Shown: in pieces, positions 24,431 to 31,686 of the stretch
How positions within the stretch are numbered: position 1 is the stretch's first letter
Layout: every line of letters starts with the position of its first letter
DNA from: Actinomycetes bacterium
GTDB lineage: Bacteria > Actinomycetota > Actinomycetes > Actinomycetales > Dermatophilaceae
DNA: 41,610 nt
Assembly (NCBI GenBank): GCA_029552065.1
Contig: JAKPEG010000155.1
Location: forward strand, 1-41,610
Reading direction: 5' to 3'
Made by a program: the position numbers and the translations under genes
The notes under the pieces: model-generated
The model's input: the letters and a program-made list of their open reading frames with translations, nothing else
What the model was told of the DNA's origin: nothing
Database searches by the model: none

Positions 24431-25365
24431 CCAGCCGCGAGACCGTCTTCTTCACCGGGGGAGCGGGCTTCATCGGCCTGCACGTCGTGCCCATGCTGCT
24501 CGACCGGGGCTATGACGTGCGGATCTTCGACAACATGTTCCGCGGCGATCGCGCGGCGGTCGAGGCGCTCCAGGCGGCCCACCCCGGGCGGGTCGAGCTG
24601 GTCGACCAGGACGTGCGCTACGGCGGAGCCGTGCACGCGGCGATGCGGGGGTGCTCGGTCGTCATCCACGCGGCGGCGGTCTCGATCAACAAGAGCCAGG
24701 CCGACCCCCACGAGTCGATGGACATCAACACGATCGGCACCCACAACGTCGTCGCGGCGGCCGCCGACCACGGGGTCCGCCGGGTCGTCTTCTGCTCCTC
24801 GGCGAGCGTCTACGGCGACCCGAAGAAGCTGCCCATGCACGAGGACGACGAGCTGGACCCGCAGACGCCCTACTGCATCTCCAAGCGCACGGGGGAGGAC
24901 CTGCTGCGCTACTACCAGCGCCGGTCGGGGCTCTCCTGGATCGCCCTGCGCTTCTTCAACGTCTACGGCCCGGGGCAGAAGACGACGGCCTACTACACCT
25001 CGGTGATCAACCACTTCGTCAACCGGCTGCGCGCCGGGCAGCCCCCGGTCATCGACGGCAAGGGCGAGCAGTCGATGGACTTCATCCACGTCCACGACAT
25101 CGCGCGGGCCGTCGTTCTCGCCGTCGACTGCGCCGACTCCGGGCTGCCGGTCAACGTCGGCACCGGCATCGACACGTCGATCGCCGACCTCGCTCGCATC
25201 CTCATCGACGCGGTCGGTGTCGACGTGCAGCCGATTTTCAACCCCCGCGAGGTCCTCGTCTCGCGCCGGGCGGCGGACATCCAGCGTGCCCAGGAGGTCC
25301 TCGGATTCACGGCGAGCATCCCCGTGGGCGAGGGAATGGCCGCGCTCGTCCGCGACGGGGGCTGA
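24427..25365 (+). CDS. NAD-dependent epimerase/dehydratase (extended SDR)
   Basis: A 312-residue extended short-chain dehydrogenase acting on a nucleotide sugar. The Rossmann NAD-binding motif is GGAGFIG (11-17). The catalytic Tyr149/Lys153 pair is in YCISK, with Ser in FCSSASVYG. The substrate-binding RFFNVYGPGQKTTAYYTSVINHFVNRL follows and FIHVHDIARAVVLAV is conserved. It resembles UDP-GlcNAc/UDP-glucose 4-epimerases and WbpP-like enzymes. It would supply a precursor sugar for the aminotransferases or glycosyltransferase. It is joined by a 4-bp overlap to aminotransferase 2 and by a 5-nt gap to the acyltransferase. Confidence 0.92.
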   Translation: MTSRETVFFTGGAGFIGLHVVPMLLDRGYDVRIFDNMFRGDRAAVEALQAAHPGRVELVDQDVRYGGAVHAAMRGCSVVIHAAAVSINKSQADPHESMDINTIGTHNVVAAAADHGVRRVVFCSSASVYGDPKKLPMHEDDELDPQTPYCISKRTGEDLLRYYQRRSGLSWIALRFFNVYGPGQKTTAYYTSVINHFVNRLRAGQPPVIDGKGEQSMDFIHVHDIARAVVLAVDCADSGLPVNVGTGIDTSIADLARILIDAVGVDVQPIFNPREVLVSRRAADIQRAQEVLGFTASIPVGEGMAALVRDGG

Positions 25366-25370
25366 CCGCC

Positions 25371-25865
25371 ATGCCGTCGGGTGAGCCGGCGCAGGGCCTC
25401 CCGTGCGAGCCCGCACCGGGATTCCCGCGCGAGCCCGGGCGGCTGCCGACCAATCCATGGAACGAGCACGCGTGGATCGTCGGCGAACCGGTCGTGGGGT
25501 CGGGCACCTGGATCGGGGCCTTCACCGTCATCGACGCCTCGGGTGGGCTCACCATCGGAGCCGGGTGCGACATCTCGAGCGGAGTGCAGATCTACACCCA
25601 TTCGACCGCCCGCCGGTGCGTGAGCGGTCGGCGCTATCCCGACGTCGACCGGGCCCCGGTCGTCATCGGTGACCGGGTCTACCTCGGGGCCGGGGCGATC
25701 GTCCAGATGGGCGTGACGATCGGCGACGAGGCCGTCGTGGCCGCCGGTGCGGTCGTCACGGCCGACGTCCCGCCGCGGACCATGGTGGCCGGCATACCGG
25801 CGCGGGTGGTCGCGACGGTGCACCTGGACCCGCAGACGGGCCACCCCCGCTTCGACCCCTGCTGA
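25371..25865 (+). CDS. Left-handed beta-helix (hexapeptide) acyl/acetyltransferase
   Basis: A 164-residue protein of the LbetaH acetyltransferase class. After a Pro-rich N-terminus come repeated hexapeptides: VVGSGTWIGAFTVIDASGGLTIGAGCDISSGVQIYTHS, then VVIGDRVYLGAGAIVQMGVTIGDEAVVAAGAVVTADVPPRTMVAGIPARVV. His in YTHS is a likely catalytic residue, as in maltose/nodulation acetyltransferases. A partner role N-acetylating the amino sugar from the aminotransferases (WbpD-like) is plausible. It ends the five-gene plus-strand unit, 16 nt from the convergent oxidoreductase gene. Confidence 0.85.
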   Translation: MPSGEPAQGLPCEPAPGFPREPGRLPTNPWNEHAWIVGEPVVGSGTWIGAFTVIDASGGLTIGAGCDISSGVQIYTHSTARRCVSGRRYPDVDRAPVVIGDRVYLGAGAIVQMGVTIGDEAVVAAGAVVTADVPPRTMVAGIPARVVATVHLDPQTGHPRFDPC

Positions 25866-25881
25866 CGGTCGCCCGGCGGTC

Positions 25882-26847
25882 TCAACCGACGGGGGTCCGT
25901 GCGGCGAGCACGGCGTCGACCACCCGGTGGGCGGGCAGGATCGAGGCCCGCTCGGCGTCGGGGTCGGCCCGTCCGTCGAGCAGGTCGACGAAGTGGGCGA
26001 GCTGGCTCACCAACGGCTCGGCCCCCACGATCTCGGGCACCTCCATCTCGGTGAGCTGGCGGAAGCCCCCGGTCCCGATCTCGCCCTCGATCGTCGTATG
26101 CCGGTAGGCCGTGACGCCGCGGCGCAGCAGGTCGACCTCGACCGTGCGGTCGAGCTCCTGGATGACCATCCGGCGGACCTTGCGTTGCCCGATCCGGCTC
26201 GCCGACACCGAGGCGACCCCGCCCTGCGGGAAATGCAGGGTGGCCTCGACGACGTCCTCGGCGTCGGGGAGCGACGAGGGGTGGTAGTGGCCCACGCCCA
26301 CGTCGACCCGGGCCGGGTCGACGCCGCCGAAGAACCGCACGGCGAGGTCCACGTCGTGGACGAGCAGGTCCCACCCGACCCCGGTGCGGATCCGCGGCGC
26401 ATAGGGCGAATGCCGCTCGGCCCGCACGTAGCAGGGCGCGCGGACCATCCGCAGAGCGGTGAGCACCGCCGGGTTGAAGCGCTCGAGGAGCCCGCACTGC
26501 AGCACCGTGCGCCCGGCGGCCGAGGCGGCGACGATCTGCTCGGTCTGGGCCAGCGAGGGGCACAGCGGTTTCTCGACGAGCACCGGCATCCCGGCCTGGA
26601 CGATCGGCAGGGCGAGCGCGAAGTGGTGTTCGGTCGACGCGGCCACGACGGCGGCGTCGCAGCCGCCCAGGGCCTCGAGGTCGGGCGCCCACCGGGCGCC
26701 GTGCCGGTCGGCGGCGGCCCGGCCGACGGCCTCGTCGGGGTCGATCACGACGGTCAGCCGGGTGCGCGGCCCGGACGCGATGACCCGGGCGTGGTTGAGC
26801 CCCATCGAGCCCGAGCCCACGAGTGCGACGGCCAGGGTGTCCGACAT
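25882..26847 (-). CDS. Gfo/Idh/MocA family oxidoreductase
   Basis: A 321-residue NAD(P)-dependent sugar oxidoreductase. The N-terminal Rossmann motif is VALVGSGSMGLNHARV (residues 8-23) and the signature EKP is VLVEKPL (Lys93). The substrate domain has GWDLLVHDVDLAVRFFGG with the family's catalytic Asp/His pair. Relatives include GnnA and WlbA, which oxidise the 3-position of UDP-GlcNAc(A) so that a DegT enzyme can aminate it. It is divergent from the LpxA-like gene across 58 bp. This arrangement recalls gnnA-gnnB-lpxA clusters. Translation starts at ATG 26847 behind a strong GAGGAGGAG. Confidence 0.9.
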   Translation of the reverse strand: MSDTLAVALVGSGSMGLNHARVIASGPRTRLTVVIDPDEAVGRAAADRHGARWAPDLEALGGCDAAVVAASTEHHFALALPIVQAGMPVLVEKPLCPSLAQTEQIVAASAAGRTVLQCGLLERFNPAVLTALRMVRAPCYVRAERHSPYAPRIRTGVGWDLLVHDVDLAVRFFGGVDPARVDVGVGHYHPSSLPDAEDVVEATLHFPQGGVASVSASRIGQRKVRRMVIQELDRTVEVDLLRRGVTAYRHTTIEGEIGTGGFRQLTEMEVPEIVGAEPLVSQLAHFVDLLDGRADPDAERASILPAHRVVDAVLAARTPVG

Positions 26848-26905
26848 AGCTCCTCCTCGGGCGCCCCGTGCGCGTGCGACGCCGCAGTGGGCCACACTAG
26901 TCGCC
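26848..26905. promoter_or_regulatory. Compact divergent promoter with a palindromic core
   Basis: Around the sequence ACACTAGT, the minus strand reads TAGTGT (26894-26899), a -10 box for the oxidoreductase gene with about 40 nt leader. The plus strand reads CACACT (26893-26898) 7 nt before the GTG of the LpxA-like gene, a leaderless arrangement. The two -10 boxes overlap, so initiation in the two directions should compete. Confidence 0.4.
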
Positions 26906-27649
26906 GTGACCGACGGCTCCGCGCGCATCCACCCGACAGCGGTGATCGGGCCCGGCGTCCGGCTCGGCGAGGGCGTGTCCGTCGGGCCCCATGCCGTGCT
27001 CACCGGACCGCTCGTCGTCGGCGACCGGGTGTGGATCGGCGCCGGGACGACGATCGGGGCGCCGCCGGAGATCACCAGCGCGCGACACAACCTCGCCTGG
27101 GACGGCGACCTCGACCATGCCGGGGTCGTCGTCGAGGACGATGCGGTCATCCGCGAACTCGTCGTCGTCCACCAGGGCAGCCGCCGGGCGACCACCGTCG
27201 GCGCCGGGTCGTGGCTGCTCAACCGTTGCTATCTCGCCCACGACGTCGCCCTCGGCCCGGGAGTGACGATCTCGGCCGGCGTGAGCATCGGCGGGCACGC
27301 GACGATCCGCGAGGGTGCCAACCTCGGGATGAACGCCACGGTCCACCAGGGTCGCCACGTGGGCGACCGGGCGATGGTGGGCATGGGCGCGGCCGTGGCC
27401 CGCGACGTGCCGCCCTTCGCCAAGGTCCTCGGCGTGCCGCTGCGGCTGCGCGGGATCAACGCCGTCGGGATGCGCCGCGCCGGCCTGCCCGTCGAGACGA
27501 TCGCCGCGGTCGAGGCACGGTATGCCGCCGGACGGCTCGACCTCGACGGGATCCCCGGGATCGCCGGCCCGGCGGACTGGTGGGCGGGACTCGCCGACCT
27601 CAGCCCGGTGCGGGTCGAATGGGCCGGACCGACCGGGCACGGCGCGTGA
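26906..27649 (+). CDS. LpxA-like acyl-ACP:UDP-sugar acyltransferase
   Basis: A 247-residue LbetaH acyltransferase that aligns by eye with LpxA over its whole length. IHPTAVIGPGVRLGEGVSVGPHAVL opens the beta-helix, and RGINAVGMRRAGLPVETIAAVEARY matches the helical C-terminus (E. coli EGLKRRGFSREAI). The catalytic base corresponding to E. coli His125 is kept (His112 in YLAHDVALG), as are His144 (His131) and His160-Gln161 (His147-Gln148). The position of His122 is Tyr, and the Lys76 loop (DLKYAG) reads NLAWDG. So it is probably an acyltransferase on a UDP-amino sugar, with changed chain or sugar choice. Its stop overlaps the next gene's GTG. LpxA is unexpected where lipid A should be absent. Confidence 0.8.
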   Translation: MTDGSARIHPTAVIGPGVRLGEGVSVGPHAVLTGPLVVGDRVWIGAGTTIGAPPEITSARHNLAWDGDLDHAGVVVEDDAVIRELVVVHQGSRRATTVGAGSWLLNRCYLAHDVALGPGVTISAGVSIGGHATIREGANLGMNATVHQGRHVGDRAMVGMGAAVARDVPPFAKVLGVPLRLRGINAVGMRRAGLPVETIAAVEARYAAGRLDLDGIPGIAGPADWWAGLADLSPVRVEWAGPTGHGA

Positions 27650-28635
27650 CCGATACGCCGGCGCGGCCGGCCAGGCGAAGCGGCGTCCTCCTGCGGGTGG
27701 GCCGGACCCTCCTGCTCGTCCTCGTGCTCGCCGCCGCGGCATACGCCGTCGTGCGCAATTGGCGCGACGTGAGTGAGACCGTCACGCATCTGGACTGGCA
27801 CGCGTGGGTGCCGGCCTTCCTCGTCCTGCCGGTCGCCGTCCTGTGCTCGACCCTGTCCTGGCAGACCCTCGTCGACGAACTCGGCGAGCCGGTCGGCGCG
27901 CGGCGGGGCGCCCAGATCTTCCTCGTCGGCCAGCTCGGGAAATACCTGCCCGGATCGGTCTGGGCCTATGTCCTGCAGCTCGAGCTCGGCCGCCGCGCCG
28001 GGGTCGCCCGAGCCCGGGTCTTCGCCGCGACCGTTCTCTCGCTCGCCATCACCGTGGTCGCCGCCCTGCTGGCCGGGTCGCTGGCCGTCCCCACGCTGGT
28101 GGCCGCCAACCCCGACCTCGGCTGGCTGCGCTGGCTCTATGCCGTGCTCCCGGTCGTCGTCGTCGCGCTCCATCCCCGATTGCTCACCTGGGCCGTGACC
28201 CAGGGCTTCCGGCTCCTGCGCCGTCCTCCCCTCGAACATCCCGTCCGCAAGCGGGCCATCCTCAAGGCCCTCGGCTGGACGCTCGCCTCCTATCTCTGCT
28301 TCGGGGTCCACCTGTGGTTGCTCATCCGGGCCAGTGAGCCGGTGGGCCTGGATGTCCTCCCGCTCGCCGTCGGGACGATGGCCACCGCGATGATCTCGGG
28401 GCTGTTCGTCTTCCTGCTGCCCTCGGGGGCGGGGGTGCGCGAGGCGGTGCTCGTGGCCGGTCTGGGACCCTTCGTCGGCACCGGGACCGCGATCGCCCTC
28501 GCGGCCGTCTCGCGGGTCCTGCTCACGGTCACCGACCTGGTTACCGCCGGTGCGGCCGCCGCCCTCGCCGCGCACGAGCAACGGGTGCACGGCCGCTATC
28601 ACGGCGACCCCGGCATCGAGGACGACGAGGCCTGA
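27646..28635 (+). CDS. UPF0104/LPG-synthase-type transmembrane protein
   Basis: A 329-residue membrane protein with about eight hydrophobic segments. It matches the family formed by the N-terminal membrane part of lysylphosphatidylglycerol synthases and AglD-like proteins. Recognisable elements are LSWQTLVDELGEPVGARRGAQIFLVGQLGKYLPGSVWAYVLQLELGRRAGVARARVFAATVLS and the C-terminal FLLPSGAGVREAVLVAGLGPFVGTG. Members act as flippases or assist glycolipid transfer. Immediate coupling (GTGA) to the LpxA-like gene suggests it handles the acylated sugar lipid. The soluble lysyltransferase domain is missing. Confidence 0.85.
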   Translation: MTDTPARPARRSGVLLRVGRTLLLVLVLAAAAYAVVRNWRDVSETVTHLDWHAWVPAFLVLPVAVLCSTLSWQTLVDELGEPVGARRGAQIFLVGQLGKYLPGSVWAYVLQLELGRRAGVARARVFAATVLSLAITVVAALLAGSLAVPTLVAANPDLGWLRWLYAVLPVVVVALHPRLLTWAVTQGFRLLRRPPLEHPVRKRAILKALGWTLASYLCFGVHLWLLIRASEPVGLDVLPLAVGTMATAMISGLFVFLLPSGAGVREAVLVAGLGPFVGTGTAIALAAVSRVLLTVTDLVTAGAAAALAAHEQRVHGRYHGDPGIEDDEA

Positions 28636-28665
28636 AGCCGGGCGCGGGGGCGCGGAGGCGCGGCC

Positions 28666-28671
28666 TACGAT
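28666..28671 (+). promoter_or_regulatory. Leaderless -10 box for the GalT-like gene
   Basis: TACGAT, 6-nt gap, ATG at 28678. Confidence 0.5.
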
Positions 28672-28677
28672 GCCGGT

Positions 28678-29703
28678 ATGCCCATCGCCTTCGTCGAGGA
28701 TCGCATCGACGCACGGGTGCCCGAGCTCGGCAACCCCACGCACCTGATCGACACCCCGATCACCGTCCGCTTCGACCCGCTCACCGGGCGTACCGCGCGG
28801 GTGATCGTCGGGGAGAAGCTCGCCCCGGCCACCCGGCCGGACCTGTCGGAGCTCACCGCGACGCCACGGTTCTGCCCGTTCTGCGCCGACCGGATCGAGT
28901 CGGCCACCGGACTGCTCGACCCTGCGGTCACAACGGAAGGCCGGATCCGGCGCGGGGTGAGCGTCATCGTCCCCAACGTCGTCGCCTATGCGCACCACTG
29001 CTCGGTGGGCCTCTACGACGTCACCCGGCACTTCGTCGACCTCGACGAGCTCACTCCCACGATCGTCGGCGACCTGCTCACCGGGCTCGCGGCATACACC
29101 CGGAGGGTGCACGCGCTGCGCCCGGCCTGGCACTCGATCAGCGCCAACTACCTGCCGCCGTCGGGCAGTTCGATGATCCACCCGCATGCCCAGACCTCCC
29201 ACGACCACGTCGGCACGACGATGCAGCGGCGCCTCGTCGAGGCCTCCGATGCGTGGGTCGGTCGACCGTTCTGGGAGCAGCTGATCGAGGCGGAGGCCGG
29301 CGGCCCCCGCTGGCTGGGGACCCGGGGCCGGGTCGTCGCCCTCACGCCGTGGTCGCCGGTCGGCTTCCACGAGGTGTGGGCGGTGCTGCCCGGCGTGCCC
29401 GACGTCACCGCGCTCACCGACGAGGACTGCCACGACCTGGGGGCGGTCCTCTCCGGGGTCTTCGCGGCATACCATGCGGCCAATCTCTCCTCGTTCAACT
29501 GGGCGCTCTACGGCGGTGGGCCCGCACCGACCGGCCGCTATTCGCTGCTCCTGCGGGTGGTGAGCCGCTCGAACCCCAAGCCGATGTATCGCAGCGACGT
29601 CACCTACTTCGAGCGCTTGCACGACGAGGTGATCCTCGACCTGCCCCCGGAGCAGATCGCCGACCTCGTCCGGCCGCACCTGGCCTCCCTCGTCCAACCG
29701 TGA
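28678..29703 (+). CDS. GalT-like (HIT superfamily) nucleotidylyltransferase
   Basis: A 341-residue protein of the galactose-1-phosphate uridylyltransferase group. The active-site HPHAQ (168-172) is present; in GalT the second His carries the nucleotidyl intermediate. A zinc-type CPFC (66-69) and GRTARVIVGEKLAPATRP are also present. The C-terminal half (SSFNWALYGGGPAPTGRYSLLLRVVSRSNPKPMYRSDVTYFERLHDE) has the second GalT subdomain layout. It may transfer a nucleotide to a sugar phosphate for the nearby sugar genes or act as an ADP-type phosphorylase; galK and galE are not adjacent. It starts from its own leaderless promoter and overlaps lhgO by 4 bp. Confidence 0.82.
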   Translation: MPIAFVEDRIDARVPELGNPTHLIDTPITVRFDPLTGRTARVIVGEKLAPATRPDLSELTATPRFCPFCADRIESATGLLDPAVTTEGRIRRGVSVIVPNVVAYAHHCSVGLYDVTRHFVDLDELTPTIVGDLLTGLAAYTRRVHALRPAWHSISANYLPPSGSSMIHPHAQTSHDHVGTTMQRRLVEASDAWVGRPFWEQLIEAEAGGPRWLGTRGRVVALTPWSPVGFHEVWAVLPGVPDVTALTDEDCHDLGAVLSGVFAAYHAANLSSFNWALYGGGPAPTGRYSLLLRVVSRSNPKPMYRSDVTYFERLHDEVILDLPPEQIADLVRPHLASLVQP

Positions 29704-30965
29704 GCACGCCAGCGGTCTTCGCCGGGACCCGTGCGCGCCGGGTCGTCGTCGTCGGCGGCGGGATCGTCGGGCTCGCGACGGCCCGGGCACTCGGGCGCCA
29801 CGGCATCGAGGTGCTCCTGCTCGAGAAGGAGTCGACCCTCGCCGCCCACCAGACCGGTCGCAATTCGGGGGTCGTCCACGCCGGCCTCTACTACGCGCCG
29901 GGCAGCCTCAAGGCCCGGATGGCCGTGGCCGGCGCGCAGTCGATCTATGCCTACGCGCGGGAGAAGGGCATCGCCCACGACAACTGCGGCAAGCTCGTCG
30001 TCGCGTGCGACGACTCCGAGCTCACCGGACTCGCGCGGCTGGCCGAGCGCGCCCGCGCCAACGGCGTGCCTGCCCACGAGCTCACCCCCGAGCAGGCCCG
30101 CGAGCACGAGCCCTACGTCCGCTGCGTCCGCGCGCTGCACGTGGAGACGACCGGGATCATCGACTACCCCGCCGTATGCCGCGCGCTCGCCGACGACGTG
30201 CGCGCCGCCGGGGGCGAGCTCCGTCTCGGGGTGGCGGTGACCGGGGCCGAATCCACCCCGACCGGGGTCCGGGTGGCGACCCGGACGGCTCGCGCCGGCG
30301 GCGCGAGCACCAGCAAAGGGGAGCTGACCGAGGAGGTGGCGGCCGACGCCCTCGTCGTGTGCGCCGGGCTCTACGCCGACCGGGTCGCCGCCGCCTGCGG
30401 GCTCGTCCCCGAGGCCCGGATCGTGCCCTTCCGCGGGGAGTACTTCGAACTCGCCCCCGAGCGGGCGCACCTCGTGCGCAACCTCGTCTACCCGGTGCCC
30501 GACCCGCGGTTTCCCTTCCTCGGGGTCCACCTCACCCGGATGATCCACGGCGGCATTCACGCCGGCCCCAACGCGGTCCTCGCCCTTCGTCGCGAGGGCT
30601 ACACGTGGCGCGACGTGGACCTGCGCGAGCTGGGCGAGTCACTCGCCTGGCCGGGGCTCTGGCAGCTCGGCCGGCGCAACCTCGGGCCGGGCGCGCGCGA
30701 GGTGCTGCGCTCCCTCTCCCGACGGCAGTTCGCCGCGAGCCTGTCCCGGCTCGTGCCGGGGATCGAGGCCGAGGATCTCCGGCCGGCTCCGGCGGGGGTG
30801 CGCGCCCAGGCCCTGCGCCGCGACGGGAGCATGGTCGAGGACTTCCTCGTCCAGACCCACGGCCGCCAAGTGCACGTGCTCAACGCCCCGTCCCCGGCCG
30901 CGACCGCCTCGCTCGAGATCGCCGACCACCTCGCGGCCCAGGTCGAGGCGGTGCTCGCAGGCTGA
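29700..30965 (+). CDS. lhgO: L-2-hydroxyglutarate dehydrogenase/oxidase
   Basis: A 421-residue FAD-dependent DAO-fold enzyme. The FAD motif is VVVVGGGIVGLATARALGRHG near residue 15. The LhgO-typical LEKESTLAAHQTGRNSGVVHAGLYYAPGSLKA follows, along with HDNCGKLVVA, RALHVETTGIIDYPAV, IVPFRGEYFEL and NLVYPVPDPRFPFLGVHLTRMIHGGIHAGPNAV. It oxidises L-2-hydroxyglutarate to 2-oxoglutarate, a metabolite-repair step feeding electrons to the membrane quinone pool. The GTG start overlaps the GalT-like stop. Its link to the sugar genes is unclear; it may be a passenger. A large hairpin follows. Confidence 0.92.
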   Translation: MSTPAVFAGTRARRVVVVGGGIVGLATARALGRHGIEVLLLEKESTLAAHQTGRNSGVVHAGLYYAPGSLKARMAVAGAQSIYAYAREKGIAHDNCGKLVVACDDSELTGLARLAERARANGVPAHELTPEQAREHEPYVRCVRALHVETTGIIDYPAVCRALADDVRAAGGELRLGVAVTGAESTPTGVRVATRTARAGGASTSKGELTEEVAADALVVCAGLYADRVAAACGLVPEARIVPFRGEYFELAPERAHLVRNLVYPVPDPRFPFLGVHLTRMIHGGIHAGPNAVLALRREGYTWRDVDLRELGESLAWPGLWQLGRRNLGPGAREVLRSLSRRQFAASLSRLVPGIEAEDLRPAPAGVRAQALRRDGSMVEDFLVQTHGRQVHVLNAPSPAATASLEIADHLAAQVEAVLAG

Positions 30966-30977
30966 GGCCGGGCCCGA

Positions 30978-31020
30978 GTCGCGTCCTGTCCGCCCCCGGG
31001 AAGGTGGACCGGGACGCGAC
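30978..31020 (+). terminator. Extended hairpin after lhgO
   Basis: GTCGCGTCC (30978-30986) pairs with GGACGCGAC (31012-31020). Inside it GTCCGCC pairs with GGTGGAC allowing one G-U pair. This marks the right edge of the accessory sugar block and isolates purN. Confidence 0.65.
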
Positions 31021-31037
31021 GACGGTGCCGGGATGAC

Positions 31038-31043
31038 TACCCT
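31038..31043 (+). promoter_or_regulatory. Leaderless -10 box for purN
   Basis: TACCCT, 7-nt gap, GTG at 31051. The ATG at 31033 lies upstream of this box and is rejected as the start. Confidence 0.45.
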
Positions 31044-31050
31044 GGGAGCC

Positions 31051-31686
31051 GTGAGCGTCCCGCCCCCGCCAGTCGGCACGAGCGCGACGCCCGTCCCGAT
31101 CGTCGCGCTCGTATCCGGCTCGGGAACTCTGCTCCAGGCCCTCATCGACGCGAGCACCGACCCGGCCTACGGCGTGCGGATCGTCGCCGTGGGAGCCGAC
31201 CGCCCCGGCACGCTCGGTGAGCAGCGGGCTCAGGCGGTCGGCATACCCACCTTCGTATGCCGCGTGGCCGACTTCGCCACCCGGGCGGAATGGGACGCCG
31301 CGCTCACCGCGGCGGTCGCGGCATACGCTCCGGCGTTCGTCGCGACTCCGGGCTTCATGAAGCTGCTCGGCCCGGCCTTCCTCGCCCGGTTCGCGGTGGT
31401 CAACACCCACCCGGCCCTGCTGCCGGCCTTCCCCGGGGCGCACGCGGTGTCCGACGCGCTCGCTTATGGCGTGACCGTCACCGGCACGACGTGTCACTTC
31501 GTCGACGCGGGCGTGGACACCGGGCCGATCATCGAGCAGCACGCCGTCGCCGTCGAGCCCGACGACACCGTCGACTCGCTCCACGAGCGCATCAAGGTCC
31601 TCGAGCGGGCGATGCTCGTGGACGTCGTGGGCCGGCTGGCCCGATCCGGATTCACCGTCAGTGGCAGGAAGGTCACCATCCCGTGA
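31051..31686 (+). CDS. purN: Phosphoribosylglycinamide formyltransferase
   Basis: A 211-residue GART enzyme that formylates GAR using 10-formyl-THF in purine synthesis. [18 protein letters not shown] binds the phosphate of GAR. The catalytic Asn/His/Asp set is in [22 protein letters not shown] and [21 protein letters not shown] 31051 follows a leaderless -10 box; an upstream ATG (31033) would add six residues. The stop overlaps the purH start (GTGA). The pair purN-purH follows DUF6350 directly in other actinobacteria as far as I recall. Confidence 0.95.
   Translation: MSVPPPPVGTSATPVPIVALVSGSGTLLQALIDASTDPAYGVRIVAVGADRPGTLGEQRAQAVGIPTFVCRVADFATRAEWDAALTAAVAAYAPAFVATPGFMKLLGPAFLARFAVVNTHPALLPAFPGAHAVSDALAYGVTVTGTTCHFVDAGVDTGPIIEQHAVAVEPDDTVDSLHERIKVLERAMLVDVVGRLARSGFTVSGRKVTIP

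Noticed and set aside
31033-31050. ATG at 31033 as purN start
   Set aside because: The TACCCT -10 box lies between this ATG and the GTG at 31051, so a transcript starting there would not include it.
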